Positions 15,252 to 24,487 of a stretch of DNA of 64,000 nt are shown here, in pieces (positions within the stretch are counted from its first letter, which is position 1; each line of letters begins with the position of its first letter). Both the position numbers and the translations under genes were made by a program. The notes under the pieces were generated by a model. That model searched no databases. It was not told the origin of the DNA and worked only from the letters and a program-made list of their open reading frames with translations. Origin of the DNA: Saccharothrix syringae (lineage in GTDB: Bacteria > Actinomycetota > Actinomycetes > Mycobacteriales > Pseudonocardiaceae); the NCBI RefSeq assembly GCF_009498035.1, contig NZ_CP034550.1, forward strand, positions 5,208,001-5,272,000, read 5' to 3'.

Positions 15252-15842
15252 GTGGCCGACACCGAGGGGCGGACCCCCGGGCCGCAGCGCAAGCGGGCCG
15301 ACGCCCGGCGCAACGAACAGACCCTGCTCGACGCCGCCGCCGCGGTGTTCGTCGCCTCGGGCGTGGACGCGCCGGTGCGCGACATCGCGGCCAAGGCCGG
15401 CGTCGGCATGGGCACGATCTACCGCCACTTCCCGACCCGGGCCGACCTCGTCATCGCCGTCTACCGCCACCAGGTCGACGCCTGCGCCGAGGCCGGACCG
15501 GCCCTGCTGGAGGGCGGCGGCTCACCGCACGCCGCGCTGGCGCGGTGGGCCGACCTGTTCGTCGACTTCCTGGTCACCAAGCACGGGCTCGCCGCGGCGC
15601 TGCACTCCGACAACGCCCGCTTCGAGGCCCTGCACGCCTACTTCCTCGACCGCCTCGTGCCCGTGTGCGCCCAACTGCTCGACGCCGCGGTCGCCGCCGG
15701 GGAGATCCGCTCCGACGTCGACGCCTACGGGCTGCTGCGCGGCATCGGCAACCTGTGCGCGGGCGTGGACAACGACCCGCGCTACGACGCGCGCCGCCTG
15801 GTCGGGCTGCTCGTCGCCGGGCTGCGCCGAACCGGGGGATGA
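15252..15842 (+). CDS. TetR-family transcriptional regulator
   Basis: A 196-residue TetR repressor. The helix-turn-helix is at residues ~15-60 (RNEQTLLDAAAAVFVASGVD; VRDIAAKAGVGMGTIYRHF). The GTG at 15252 is favoured because GGGAGG lies just upstream; an in-frame ATG at 15240 would add four residues. It is transcribed away from the AKR-LLM genes, sharing a promoter region with two matched palindromes, so it is probably a local repressor released by a small ligand related to the AKR/LLM substrate. Confidence 0.88.
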   Translation: MADTEGRTPGPQRKRADARRNEQTLLDAAAAVFVASGVDAPVRDIAAKAGVGMGTIYRHFPTRADLVIAVYRHQVDACAEAGPALLEGGGSPHAALARWADLFVDFLVTKHGLAAALHSDNARFEALHAYFLDRLVPVCAQLLDAAVAAGEIRSDVDAYGLLRGIGNLCAGVDNDPRYDARRLVGLLVAGLRRTGG

Positions 15843-15875
15843 GCCCCCGGCGGCACCCCGCCGCGGCACGCGGTC

Positions 15876-16853
15876 TCAGCCGTCGACGGCGATGTGCACG
15901 GCGACGGGCGCGCCCGCCGCGTCCACGTCCAGGTGCACCGGGAAGTACCCGTCGCCGACGGAGGTCATCGCCACCATGATGTCGGCGCCGCCGACGGTGA
16001 GGGTGGCGGCCTCGTGGTCGGCGGCCCGGACACCCGCCATCGCCCGCCAGTGGTGCGAGTGCGGGCGGAAGTCGAAGGCGAACCTGCGCTCCGGCTCGGC
16101 CTGCCGGTGCTCCTCCAGGGCCACCGCCCGCCGGTAAGCCTCCCGGACCGGCAGGTCGAGCCAGCCGTAGTGGTCGTCGCCCGGTGTGCCGGTGCGCCGC
16201 GCGCCGAACTCGGCGGCGACCTCGTCCTCGTCCCGGCCCCAGAACACCACGTCGGCGAGGCCGTCGAGGGGGGTTTCGTGGACCCAGGAGCCGAGCGCGT
16301 CGGCGTCGGCGAAGGCGAACCGGGCGTGGTCGACCCCGAGCCTCGCCAGGGTGCGCCGGTCCGCCACCGCCCCCTCGCCGAGCTCGATCCGGATGTGGGC
16401 CCACCCCTGCTGCCCGCGCGTGGCCACGACGCGCAGCGCCCGGTCGGTGGGCACACCGCCGACCGGGACGACCGGCACGCCGGTGATCAGGAAGTCCGGG
16501 TCGGCCGCGGCGAGCGCGTGCCGCACCCGCGCGCGGTGCGGGACCCGGCTGGGGAAGCGGTGCAGCGAAGCGCTGAAGCCGCGTTCGCGGCAGTGCTCGT
16601 CGAACAGCGCGGTGAACATCTCCGCCGCGTGCTCGGGGATGTCGTACAGCCTGCACCCGGACTGGCGGTCGAAGGAGCGCGCCGCGAGGTCGGCGTCGGG
16701 ACCGACCACCTCGAAGTCGACCGCGGCGACACCGCCGGGTTCCGCGACCTCGTCGGGGGAGCGCTCCCCGGACCACAGGCCCAGGTAACCGCCGTCCACC
16801 AGCACGAGTTGTCCGGACGGGCAGGTGACCGAGCCGAGCACGACGTCATCCAC
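15876..16853 (-). CDS. Hypothetical protein, possibly DUF4241-related at its C-terminus
   Basis: A 325-residue cytoplasmic protein without transmembrane segments or signal peptide. The N-terminal half has an alternating strand pattern (GQLVLVDGGYLGLWSGE). The C-terminus (ADIMVAMTSVGDGYFPVHLD followed by VAVHIAVDG) resembles the GDG-xYPV ending of DUF4241 proteins. I do not recognise a catalytic motif. It converges on the TetR gene and stands alone on its strand. The reading frame has normal high-GC codon use and is accepted as real. Confidence 0.6.
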   Translation of the reverse strand: MDDVVLGSVTCPSGQLVLVDGGYLGLWSGERSPDEVAEPGGVAAVDFEVVGPDADLAARSFDRQSGCRLYDIPEHAAEMFTALFDEHCRERGFSASLHRFPSRVPHRARVRHALAAADPDFLITGVPVVPVGGVPTDRALRVVATRGQQGWAHIRIELGEGAVADRRTLARLGVDHARFAFADADALGSWVHETPLDGLADVVFWGRDEDEVAAEFGARRTGTPGDDHYGWLDLPVREAYRRAVALEEHRQAEPERRFAFDFRPHSHHWRAMAGVRAADHEAATLTVGGADIMVAMTSVGDGYFPVHLDVDAAGAPVAVHIAVDG

Positions 16854-16974
16854 CGCGGCAGTCTACGAGCCGGGCGCGCGCGGGCCGCGCCGGCGTCGTC
16901 GCCCGGGACGGCACCGCGCACGACGCCCGCGGTCCGGCGGGTCGGCGGTCCCGGCAGGTCAGCGGGTCAACGGG

Positions 16975-17427
16975 TCAGCGCAGCTTCTCGGCCACCTGCT
17001 CCAAGCCGTCCCGGATCATCCGCCCGTACCCGTCGTCGCCGAGCGCGCCGATCGTGGCCCGCGCCCGCGCGAGGTGCTCCCGGGCGCGGTCGAGGTCGCC
17101 CAGCTTGCGGTAGCACTCGCTCAGGTTCAGGTGCAGCGACGGGTACAGGCCGGCCACCGGGAGCGTCAGCCCGGCCTGCATCATCCGCGCGTCGGTGAGC
17201 AGGTCGGCGGCGGCCATCGCGCGCAGGTCCCAGGCCAGCTCCTCGCGCACGTCGTCCTGCATGTCGGCCATCGCGTGCGCGAGCGTGCAGCGGTGCAGGG
17301 GGTCGCCCCGGTCGCCGCCGATCTCGTCCCAGATCCCCGCCAGCGACGCGCGGGCGGCCTCCCGCTCGCCCCGGTGGCCGAGCTGCACCGCCTCGCCGAT
17401 CCGGTTGAGGGTCGGGTCGGTGATCAT
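16975..17427 (-). CDS. Small TPR-like helical protein
   Basis: A 150-residue all-helical protein. ATG at 17427 is preceded by GGGGAGGAA. The segment LYPSLHLNLSECYRKLGDLD followed by RAREHLARARATIGAL is a clear tetratricopeptide unit and the earlier helices fit one or two degenerate repeats. Similar short actinobacterial proteins have no assigned function. It follows the PucR-type gene on the same strand after about 70 bases on the downstream side, so the two might share transcription only by read-through. Confidence 0.65.
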   Translation of the reverse strand: MITDPTLNRIGEAVQLGHRGEREAARASLAGIWDEIGGDRGDPLHRCTLAHAMADMQDDVREELAWDLRAMAAADLLTDARMMQAGLTLPVAGLYPSLHLNLSECYRKLGDLDRAREHLARARATIGALGDDGYGRMIRDGLEQVAEKLR

Positions 17428-17495
17428 CGGTGGTTCCTCCCCTTGGCGGTGTTCCCCGGCGCCGCTCCGCGCTGCCGCCGGACCGGGCCGGGAGG

Positions 17496-18530
17496 TCAGT
17501 CGTCCAGCAGCCGCCACGCGGTGAGGGCGAGCCTGGCCCGCACCAGCCCGGTCGGGTCGGTCAGCTCGACGCCCAGGGCCTTCCCGAGCTGGTCGAGCCG
17601 GCGGGAGACGCTGCTGTGGTGCAGGTGCAGCACCTCGGCGGCCCGGCGCAGGGAGCCGGTGGCGCAGTAGGCGTCCAGCGTCTCCAGGTCCTCGGGGTTG
17701 GCGGCCACCCGGGCGACCGCCGCGACGTCGGCGTTGTCCCGCGCGACCTCCGGGGGCACCTGCGCCAGCAGCGCCAGCGCCCCGAGGTCGTCGTGGTGGA
17801 CCACCGGTCGACGCGGGGTGGTGAAGCGCAGGGCGGTGCGCGCCTCCCGCCAGGACCGGTCGGGGCTCTCGGCGGCGCCGATGCCCGCGCGGGTGCCCGC
17901 CGGGAACCGCGTCGCGTCGACGCCGGTGGCCAGCACGACGCCCACGTCGCCCAGCGGCGCGGCCTTGACCGGCCGGCCCGGGCAGACCAGGCCGGCGACC
18001 CGGTCCAGCGGCAGCGGCGAGCGCACGGCGGCGACCCGGACCGGCAGGGCCGCGGCGAAGCCCAGCAGCCGCAGCGCCCTGGCGCGGGCCGCCTCGTCGC
18101 TGTCGGCGCTGATCACCAGTTCGACCAGGGCGGGGTCGGCCATGGTGGTGCGGGCCGGGCCGTAGCGCTCGACGACCACCGCGGCGGCGATGGCGAGCCG
18201 GTCGAGCAGCACCTCGTCCAGCGGGTTCGCCGGACCGGGGCGCTCCAGCCACACCGCGCCGATCTCCTCGTCGTCGAGCGTGATCGGCGCCGTGCTGGAC
18301 GCGGGTGACGGCGGGGTGGGCGCCGGCGTGCCGTCGGGCGACACGCGCACCGAGCGGCCCGTGCCGTGCAGCCGGAACCCGGCCACGCACTCGGCCAGGC
18401 CCGCCGAGGCCCGCGCGAGCGCCGGGAGGTCGACCCGCCTGCGCATCAGCGTGTCGTAGAACATCACCACGCGGAGCGCGCCCTCGACCTGCGAGTCCAG
18501 GTGCGACAGCCGCTTGGCCAGTACCTCCAC
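17496..18530 (-). CDS. PucR/CdaR-type transcriptional regulator
   Basis: A 344-residue regulator. The start chosen is GTG 18530 (VEVLAKRLSHLDSQ); the longer frame upstream is proline/arginine-rich and noncoding-like. There is no strong ribosome site, so a leaderless transcript is possible. The C-terminal helix-turn-helix of the PucR family is clear: LETLDAYCATGSLRRAAEVL then HSSVSRRLDQLGKALGVEL. The N-terminal part may sense a ligand. It is divergent from the esterase-serine hydrolase-ABC operon and is a candidate regulator of it. Confidence 0.8.
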   Translation of the reverse strand: MEVLAKRLSHLDSQVEGALRVVMFYDTLMRRRVDLPALARASAGLAECVAGFRLHGTGRSVRVSPDGTPAPTPPSPASSTAPITLDDEEIGAVWLERPGPANPLDEVLLDRLAIAAAVVVERYGPARTTMADPALVELVISADSDEAARARALRLLGFAAALPVRVAAVRSPLPLDRVAGLVCPGRPVKAAPLGDVGVVLATGVDATRFPAGTRAGIGAAESPDRSWREARTALRFTTPRRPVVHHDDLGALALLAQVPPEVARDNADVAAVARVAANPEDLETLDAYCATGSLRRAAEVLHLHHSSVSRRLDQLGKALGVELTDPTGLVRARLALTAWRLLDD

Positions 18531-18637
18531 GGCACGAGCGTACAAGGGGCCGGGTGCGCCGAGCGGTGCGCGATCGGGGCCGGATGCCCGACGGTTGGCG
18601 GGCGATCCCGGCGGCCCCGGTCGCCAGGATGATCTCC

Positions 18638-19534
18638 ATGGATGCCGAGCTGGAAGCCTTCGTGCCGCTGTTCCCCAGGATCGACCTCGACGACCCGGTG
18701 GCGGCGCGCCGGGTCTACGTCGAGCTGGCCGCCTCCCGGCCCGTGCCGGACGTGCCGGACCTGGAGGTCGAGGACCACGTGGTGCCGGCCGACCCGGACG
18801 TGGCGATCCGGGTCTACCGGCCGCGCGGGGCACGGGGCGCCGTCGTCTGGCTGCACGGCGGCGGGTTCGTCATGGGCGACCTGGACACCGAGCACACCTG
18901 GGCGGTCCGGATCGCCCAGGCGGCCAACGCGGTGGTGGTCTCGGTGGACTACCGCCGGGCGCCCGAGAACCCGTTCCCGGCCGCCCTGGACGACGCCTAC
19001 GCCGCACTGACCTGGACCGCCGGGCACGCGGCCGAACTCGGCGTCGACCCGGACCGGATCGCGGTCGGCGGGCACAGCGCCGGCGGGGGCCTCGCCGCCG
19101 CGGTGGCGCTGCGGGCGCGCGACGAGCAGGGGCCGCCGCTGTGCTTCCAGCTGCTCAACGAGGCGGGGCTCGACGACCGGCAGGAGACCTGGTCGCAGCA
19201 GCACGTCGTCGGCACGCCCTGGATGGACCGCCACGCGGTCGCCGCGGCGTGGCGGTACTACCTGGGCGGCACGCCGGCCACGCCGTACGCCGCGCCGGCC
19301 CGGGCCGCCGACCTGTCCGGCCTGCCGCCCGCCTACATCGCCACCGCCGAGCTGTGCCCGAACCGGGACGAGGACATCGCCTACGCGCTGCGCCTGCTCC
19401 AGGCCGGGGTGCCGGTCGAGCTGCACCAGTGGCCCGGCACGTTCCACGGGTCGCAGGCGATCCTGTCGGCCGAGGTGTCGCAGCGGCAGATCGCCGAGAT
19501 CACCCGGGCCCTGCGCCGTGCCCTGGGCGACTGA
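18638..19534 (+). CDS. Alpha/beta hydrolase, hormone-sensitive-lipase (family IV) esterase
   Basis: A 298-residue family IV esterase. It has the family HGGGF oxyanion motif (VVWLHGGGFVMGD), the nucleophile elbow GGHSAGGG, the catalytic acid around NRDEDIAY and the His in GTFHGSQ. The inner ATG (18638) is preferred over ATG 18629 because AGGA lies eight bases upstream of it. It is the first gene of a plus-strand operon leading into a serine hydrolase and two ABC half-transporters, which suggests ester cleavage linked to uptake or export of one compound, by inference. Confidence 0.85.
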   Translation: MDAELEAFVPLFPRIDLDDPVAARRVYVELAASRPVPDVPDLEVEDHVVPADPDVAIRVYRPRGARGAVVWLHGGGFVMGDLDTEHTWAVRIAQAANAVVVSVDYRRAPENPFPAALDDAYAALTWTAGHAAELGVDPDRIAVGGHSAGGGLAAAVALRARDEQGPPLCFQLLNEAGLDDRQETWSQQHVVGTPWMDRHAVAAAWRYYLGGTPATPYAAPARAADLSGLPPAYIATAELCPNRDEDIAYALRLLQAGVPVELHQWPGTFHGSQAILSAEVSQRQIAEITRALRRALGD

Positions 19535-19570
19535 AACCCGTTGGTGTCGAACGAACGAGGGGGAGTTCCG

Positions 19571-20683
19571 GTGAAGGTCCGAACCGATTTGCAGTCCACG
19601 TTGGACGACATCCACCGCGCCGGGGTGCCCGGTGTGTTCGCCGAGGTGCGCGAGGCCGGCCGGGTGTGGCGCGGCGCGGCCGGGGTCGCCGACCTGGCCA
19701 CCGGCCGTCCCGCCCACCCCGACCTGCGCCAGCGCGTCGGCAGCGTCACCAAGACCTTCACCGCCGCGGCGGTGCTGGGACTGGTGGAGGAGGGGCGGAT
19801 CGGCCTCGACGCGCCGATCGACGACCACCTGCCGGGCCTGGTGCCGGGGGAGCGGGGCCGGGAGATCACCGTCCGGATGCTGCTCGACCAGACCAGCGGC
19901 ATCCCGGAGTACCTGCCTCACGCCTTCCCGTCCCTGCGCGCCTTCCCGTCCCTGCGGGACATGTCGCCCGAGAGCCTGGACGACAACCGGTTCCGGCGGT
20001 TCCGGCCGGCCGAGCTGATCGCGATGGGGCTCGCGGCACCCGCCGGGAAGCCCGGCGAGCTGCCCGGGACCTACTCCAACGCCAACTACCTGATCCTCGG
20101 CCGGCTCCTGGAGCGCGTGACCGGCACCCCGGCGGAGGAGCGCATCACCCGCGACGTCATCGAGCGCGCCGGGCTCCGGCACACCTCCTTCCCGGACGGG
20201 CCGCGCGTCGACGGGCCCCACCCGCTGATGTACGAGTCCTTCCACGGCCTGGTCGACCCGCCGCGCGACTACAGCGTTTACGACATGTCCTGGGTCGGGG
20301 TGGGTGCCGCGCTGGTGTCGACCGTGGCGGACCTCAACCGCTTCTACGCCGCGCTGTTCGACGGCAAGATCGTGAGCCGGTCGACGCTGGCGGAGATGCG
20401 GCGCGCGGTGCCGGTGCGCTCCCAGACCGGCGAGGACATCGCCTACGGCCTCGGGCTGCGGCGTTTCGAGGTCCCGGGCCTCGGCACCCTGTGGGGGCAC
20501 GACGGCACGGTCTGGGGTGCCTGCACCATGTCGCTGATCAGCGAGGACGGCGCGCGGCAGATGTCGATCGCGGTGAACCTCGCGCGGTGGAACCGGCCCG
20601 ACGCCGCGGGCGGGGTGCGGCGCCACCCGATCGACGACGCGCTGGCCGCGTTCACCGGGCGGGCCATGGGCGGTGGGTGGTGA
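19571..20683 (+). CDS. Serine hydrolase of the beta-lactamase / class C-like family
   Basis: A 370-residue protein of the beta-lactamase superfamily (PF00144 type). The catalytic SxxK is SVTK (Ser58, Lys61), the second motif is YSNANY, and the third is GHDGTVWG. No signal peptide is visible from the chosen GTG (19571, preceded by GGGGGAG), so it is likely cytoplasmic, as in EstB-type esterases, rather than a secreted beta-lactamase. Its stop overlaps the first ABC gene (GTGA), so its product is tied to the transporter. It may hydrolyse an ester or peptide bond in the transported molecule. Confidence 0.82.
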   Translation: MKVRTDLQSTLDDIHRAGVPGVFAEVREAGRVWRGAAGVADLATGRPAHPDLRQRVGSVTKTFTAAAVLGLVEEGRIGLDAPIDDHLPGLVPGERGREITVRMLLDQTSGIPEYLPHAFPSLRAFPSLRDMSPESLDDNRFRRFRPAELIAMGLAAPAGKPGELPGTYSNANYLILGRLLERVTGTPAEERITRDVIERAGLRHTSFPDGPRVDGPHPLMYESFHGLVDPPRDYSVYDMSWVGVGAALVSTVADLNRFYAALFDGKIVSRSTLAEMRRAVPVRSQTGEDIAYGLGLRRFEVPGLGTLWGHDGTVWGACTMSLISEDGARQMSIAVNLARWNRPDAAGGVRRHPIDDALAAFTGRAMGGGW

Positions 20684-22407
20684 CCGCGCCGGGCCTGTCC
20701 GGGTTGCTGCGCCCCCACCTGGGCGGGTTCGCCGCCGTGGTGGTCCTCCAGGTCGTCGGCGCGGTCGCGGGCCTGGCGCCGCTGCTGGCCGTGGTCGAAC
20801 TGGGGCGCGCCCTGCTCCCACCCGGCCCGGTCGACCCCGGTCACGTCCGGTTCACCCTGGTCGTGGGCGCGGTCGGCCTGTTCGTCCGGCTGTCGTGCAC
20901 GGCCGCCTCGGCCGGGATCGGGCACCTCGTCGACGGCCGGGTGCAGCTCGCGTTCCGCCGTCGGCTGGCCGAGCGGCTGGGGCGCGTGCCGATCGGCTGG
21001 CTCGCCCGGCGCCGGACCGGCGAGCTGGCGAAGCTGGTGGGCGAGGACGTGGGCGCCGTGCACCCGTTCATCGCCCACACCCCCGGCGAACTGGTCTCCG
21101 CGTTCGTGGTGCCGCTGGTGTCGCTGGTCTACCTGGTCACCGTCGACTGGCGGCTCACGCTGGTCACGCTCGTGCCGGTGGTGCTCGCGCTGGCCCTGGT
21201 ACCGCTCATGATGGTGCCCGCCCGGCAGCGCGAGCAGGAGGAGTTCGACGCGGCCATGGCCCGGATCTCGGACTCGGTGGTGGAGTTCGTGCGGGGCATC
21301 GCGGTGGTCAAGGCGTTCGGCGGTGCCGAGCGGGCCCACCGCGGGTACCGCGCGGCCACCGACGAGTTCGTCGGCACGTTCACCCGGTGGGTGCGCGGCA
21401 TCTCCGGCACGGCCGCGGCCGTGCAGCTGGTGCTGTCGCCGCCGTTCGTGCTGCTGGTCGTGCTCGTCGGCGGCGCGGTCCTGGTCACCGGCGGTGGTCT
21501 CGCCCCGGCCGACCTGCTGCCGTTCCTGCTGCTCGGCCTGGGCCTGACCGCCCCGGTGGCGGCCCTGGGCCACGGCTTCGACGAGCTGCGGGCCGCCCAC
21601 CGCGCGGTCGGCCGGATCCGGGACGTGTCGGCCGTGCCGCCGCTGCCCGAGCCCGCGCACCCCGTGGCACCGCGCGGGCACCGGGTGGAGCTGCGCGGCG
21701 TCCGGTTCGGCTACGAGCCCGGCCGCGAGGTGCTGCGCGGGGTCGACCTGGTGCTCGAACCGGGCACCACCACCGCGGTCGTCGGGCCGTCGGGCAGCGG
21801 GAAGTCCACCCTGGTCCGGTTGCTGCCGCGGTTCTCCGACCCGACCGGCGGGGCGGTCCTGCTGGGCGGCGCCGACCTGCGCGAGCTGGCCGACCGGGAG
21901 CTGTACCGGGCGGTGTCGTTCGTCTTCCAGGAGACCCACCTGCTGCGCGCGTCGGTCGCGGACAACATCGCCCTGGCGGTACCGCACGCCGACCGCGACG
22001 ACGTGGTCCGCGCCGCCCGGCTGGCCGACGTCCACGACCGGATCACCGAGCTGCCGCGCGGCTACGACTCGGTGGTCGGGGACGACGCCGGCTTCTCCGG
22101 CGGCGAGGCGCAGCGGATCTCGCTCGCCCGCGCCCTGCTCGCCGACGCGCCCGTCCTGGTGCTCGACGAGGCGACCGCCTTCGCCGACCCGCGGACCGAG
22201 CGGGCGGTGCGCCGGGCCCTGGCGGCGCTGGAGGGCGAGCGGACCGTCCTGGTCATCGCCCACCGCCTGGAGACGATCGCCGATGCCGACACCGTCGTGG
22301 TCCTGGACGACGGGGTGGTCGTCGAGCAGGGCGCGCCCGCGGAGCTGTTGGCGCGCAACGGGAGGTTCGCCGAGTTCTGGTCGGCGGTCGGAGGGGTGAG
22401 CCGGTGA
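20680..22407 (+). CDS. ABC half-transporter (type IV exporter fold), first of pair
   Basis: A 575-residue fused membrane-ATPase half-transporter. Six hydrophobic segments fill residues ~15-300. The ATPase domain has Walker A GPSGSGKST (~369), signature FSGGEAQR (~473), Walker B VLVLDEATA and H-loop VIAHRLE. GTG start overlaps the serine hydrolase stop. With the overlapping second gene it forms a heterodimer. The size, the FxxGWLARRRTGEL coupling region and pairing resemble IrtAB/YbtPQ siderophore importers that use an exporter fold, but drug or peptide export is possible. No siderophore synthesis genes lie nearby. Confidence 0.88.
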   Translation: MTAPGLSGLLRPHLGGFAAVVVLQVVGAVAGLAPLLAVVELGRALLPPGPVDPGHVRFTLVVGAVGLFVRLSCTAASAGIGHLVDGRVQLAFRRRLAERLGRVPIGWLARRRTGELAKLVGEDVGAVHPFIAHTPGELVSAFVVPLVSLVYLVTVDWRLTLVTLVPVVLALALVPLMMVPARQREQEEFDAAMARISDSVVEFVRGIAVVKAFGGAERAHRGYRAATDEFVGTFTRWVRGISGTAAAVQLVLSPPFVLLVVLVGGAVLVTGGGLAPADLLPFLLLGLGLTAPVAALGHGFDELRAAHRAVGRIRDVSAVPPLPEPAHPVAPRGHRVELRGVRFGYEPGREVLRGVDLVLEPGTTTAVVGPSGSGKSTLVRLLPRFSDPTGGAVLLGGADLRELADRELYRAVSFVFQETHLLRASVADNIALAVPHADRDDVVRAARLADVHDRITELPRGYDSVVGDDAGFSGGEAQRISLARALLADAPVLVLDEATAFADPRTERAVRRALAALEGERTVLVIAHRLETIADADTVVVLDDGVVVEQGAPAELLARNGRFAEFWSAVGGVSR

Positions 22408-24116
22408 TCCGGATGCTGTTGCGCGTGCTGGGGGACGAGCACGCACCGCCGGTGCGCCGCACCGTGGCCCTGATGACGGTGACCGCGGTCGCGGAAGGGC
22501 TGTCCTGCGCCCTGCTGGTCCCGGTGCTGCGGGCGCTGTTCGGCGGCACGCCGGGGGACGTGTGGCCCTGGCTGGCCGCCTTCGGGGCGGCGGTCGCGGT
22601 GTGCGCGGTGCTGCGCTACCGCGGCGACCTGTCCGGCTTCCGGGTCGGGACCACGCTGCTGCGCGGCGCGTACCACCGCCTCGGCGAGCACCTGGCCCGG
22701 CTGCCCGTCGGCTGGTACCGCGCCGGCCGGGTCGGCGAGGTGTCCGCCCTGGCCGGTCAGGGCGTGCTCCGGGCGGTGAGCGTGATCGCGCACCTGCTGG
22801 CGCCGTTCATCTCCGCCACCGTGACGCCCCTGGTGGTCGTCGCGGTGGTGCTGGCCTTCGACTGGCGGCTGGGGCTGGCCGCGCTGGCCGCCGCGCCGGT
22901 CGTGGTCGCGGTCCAGGCGTGGACGGCGCGCGCGACGGCCGCCGACGACGCGCGGCGCGCCGAACTCGACCACGAGGCCACCGCGCGGGTCGTCGAGTAC
23001 CTCCAGGCCCAGCCGGTGCTGCGGGCCGGCGGCCGGACCGGCGAGCGCTTCCGGCTGCTCGACGACGCGCTGCGCGAACTCCAGCGCGCGTCCCGCCGCT
23101 CCGCGCTGTCGGCGCTGCCCGGCGTGGTGGGCTCGGTGCTCGTGGTGCAGGCGGTGTTCACCGCGTTGCTCGTGCTGGGCGCCCACCTCGCGCTGGGCGG
23201 GCACGCCGGCGCGCCGGAGGTCCTGGCGGTCCTGGTGCTGGCCGCCCGCTGCGCCGACCCGCTGCTGGCGCTGTCCGAGCTGGCCGGCAGGCTGCGCGGC
23301 GCGCGGGCCGAGCTGGTCCGGCTCGACGCGGTGCTGCGCGCCGAGCCGCTGCCGGAGCCGCCCGACCCGGTCCGGCCGCGGCGCCACGACCTGGAGTTCG
23401 ACTCGGTCACCTTCCGGCACGGCGACCGGGTGGTGCTCGACGACGTGTCGCTGACCGTGCCGGAGGGGCGGCGGCTGGCCGTGGTCGGGCCGTCGGGCGC
23501 GGGCAAGAGCACGCTGCTGCACCTGCTCGCGCGGTTCCACGACGTGACCGCGGGCGCGGTGCGCGTGGGCGGGGTGGACGTGCGCGCGATCGACAGCGGG
23601 GTGCTGATGTCGCGGATCGCCGTCGTCTTCCAGGACGTCTACCTGTTCGACGGCACCATCGAGGACAACGTGCGCCTGGGCCGCCCCGACGCCGACGGGG
23701 CCGAGGTGCGGGCGGCGGCGAGCGCGGCGGGGCTCGACGAGGTGGTCGCGCGGCTGCCCGGCGGGTGGGCGGCGAACGTCGGCGAGGGCGGTGCGCTGCT
23801 GTCCGGTGGGGAGCGGCAACGGGTGTCGATCGCGCGGGCGCTGCTCAAGGACGCGCCCGTCGTGCTGCTGGACGAGGTGACCTCGGCGCTGGACCCGGTG
23901 AACGAGGCGGCGGTCCACCGGGGCGTCGAACGCCTGGTCGCCGGTCGGACCGTGGTCGTGGTGGCGCACCGGCTGCGGACGGTCCGGCACGCCGACCACA
24001 TCGCCTTCCTCGACGGCGGTCGGGTCGTGGAGCAGGGGAGCCACGACGAGCTGCTGCGCCGGGGCGGCCGCTACGCCGACTTCTGGCACCTGTCCGCGGC
24101 GGAGGTGGGCGGGTGA
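22404..24116 (+). CDS. ABC half-transporter (type IV exporter fold), second of pair
   Basis: A 570-residue half-transporter starting at a GTG that overlaps the first ABC gene (GTGA). Membrane helices lie in the first ~300 residues; the motif PVGWYRAGRVGEVSAL marks the coupling helix region. ATPase motifs are complete: Walker A GPSGAGKST (~362), signature LLSGGERQR, Walker B VVLLDEVTSAL and VVAHRLRT. Both partners of the heterodimer keep a consensus-like signature, so two active ATP sites are likely. A strong hairpin follows the gene. Substrate unknown; the upstream esterase and serine hydrolase may process it. Confidence 0.88.
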   Translation: MIRMLLRVLGDEHAPPVRRTVALMTVTAVAEGLSCALLVPVLRALFGGTPGDVWPWLAAFGAAVAVCAVLRYRGDLSGFRVGTTLLRGAYHRLGEHLARLPVGWYRAGRVGEVSALAGQGVLRAVSVIAHLLAPFISATVTPLVVVAVVLAFDWRLGLAALAAAPVVVAVQAWTARATAADDARRAELDHEATARVVEYLQAQPVLRAGGRTGERFRLLDDALRELQRASRRSALSALPGVVGSVLVVQAVFTALLVLGAHLALGGHAGAPEVLAVLVLAARCADPLLALSELAGRLRGARAELVRLDAVLRAEPLPEPPDPVRPRRHDLEFDSVTFRHGDRVVLDDVSLTVPEGRRLAVVGPSGAGKSTLLHLLARFHDVTAGAVRVGGVDVRAIDSGVLMSRIAVVFQDVYLFDGTIEDNVRLGRPDADGAEVRAAASAAGLDEVVARLPGGWAANVGEGGALLSGGERQRVSIARALLKDAPVVLLDEVTSALDPVNEAAVHRGVERLVAGRTVVVVAHRLRTVRHADHIAFLDGGRVVEQGSHDELLRRGGRYADFWHLSAAEVGG

Positions 24117-24121
24117 CCCGC

Positions 24122-24161
24122 GACCGCCGCGGACCGGTGGGGGAGCCGGTCCGCGGCGGTC
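24122..24161. terminator. Bidirectional hairpin terminator
   Basis: A perfect 16-base inverted repeat, arms 24122-24137 and 24146-24161 with an 8-base loop, between the ABC operon and the convergent DUF1048 gene; the right arm reaches into the latter's stop codon. Confidence 0.75.
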
Positions 24162-24486
24162 ACGCCCCGGTCGTGCCGGGGTTGCCGCCGGTGGACCCCA
24201 GGTCGAGGTCCGCGCAGGTGCGCGAGTCCCGGACCAGGTCGTCGCAGAAGGCGGCGACGTCGTCACCGATGAGTTCCAGGACGCCCTTGCGGGCCGCGAC
24301 GCCCTCCTCGAAGAACTCGACGACCCCCGGCAGCAGGCTCCCGCCGAACAGGTCGACCGGCCCGACCTTGAACAGGTACCTCTGCATCTCCCCGTAGACG
24401 ATCCGGTAGTCCGGCGGGAGCGCCTTGACCCGCGCCACGTGCGCCCGCCACTGCCTCTTGCCCTCGATGATGTCCCGCACGCCCAC
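24160..24486 (-). CDS. DUF1048 family protein (second copy)
   Basis: A 108-residue DUF1048 protein: it begins with a short helix (VRDIIEGKRQWRAHVARVKA), then LPPDYRIVYGEMQRYLFK and an acidic C-terminal helix GDDVAAFCDDLV, matching the family seen beside PadR regulators. The start is a GTG one base after the previous stop. It is the last gene of a PadR-DUF1048-DUF1048 operon. DUF1048 proteins are small helical partners of unknown biochemical role; they may modulate the PadR protein. Confidence 0.82.
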   Translation of the reverse strand: MGVRDIIEGKRQWRAHVARVKALPPDYRIVYGEMQRYLFKVGPVDLFGGSLLPGVVEFFEEGVAARKGVLELIGDDVAAFCDDLVRDSRTCADLDLGSTGGNPGTTGA

Positions 24487-24487
24487 G

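Noticed and set aside
15846..15866. Hairpin between the TetR gene and the convergent hypothetical gene
   Set aside because: The stem is only six bases (CGGCGG/CCGCCG) and such pairs are frequent at this GC content, so it was not listed as a terminator.
18514..22407. A 1297-codon open frame on the plus strand
   Set aside because: Only its last ~575 codons (from 20680) are a recognisable protein; the first half is an Arg/Gly/Pro-rich shadow of the esterase and serine hydrolase genes.
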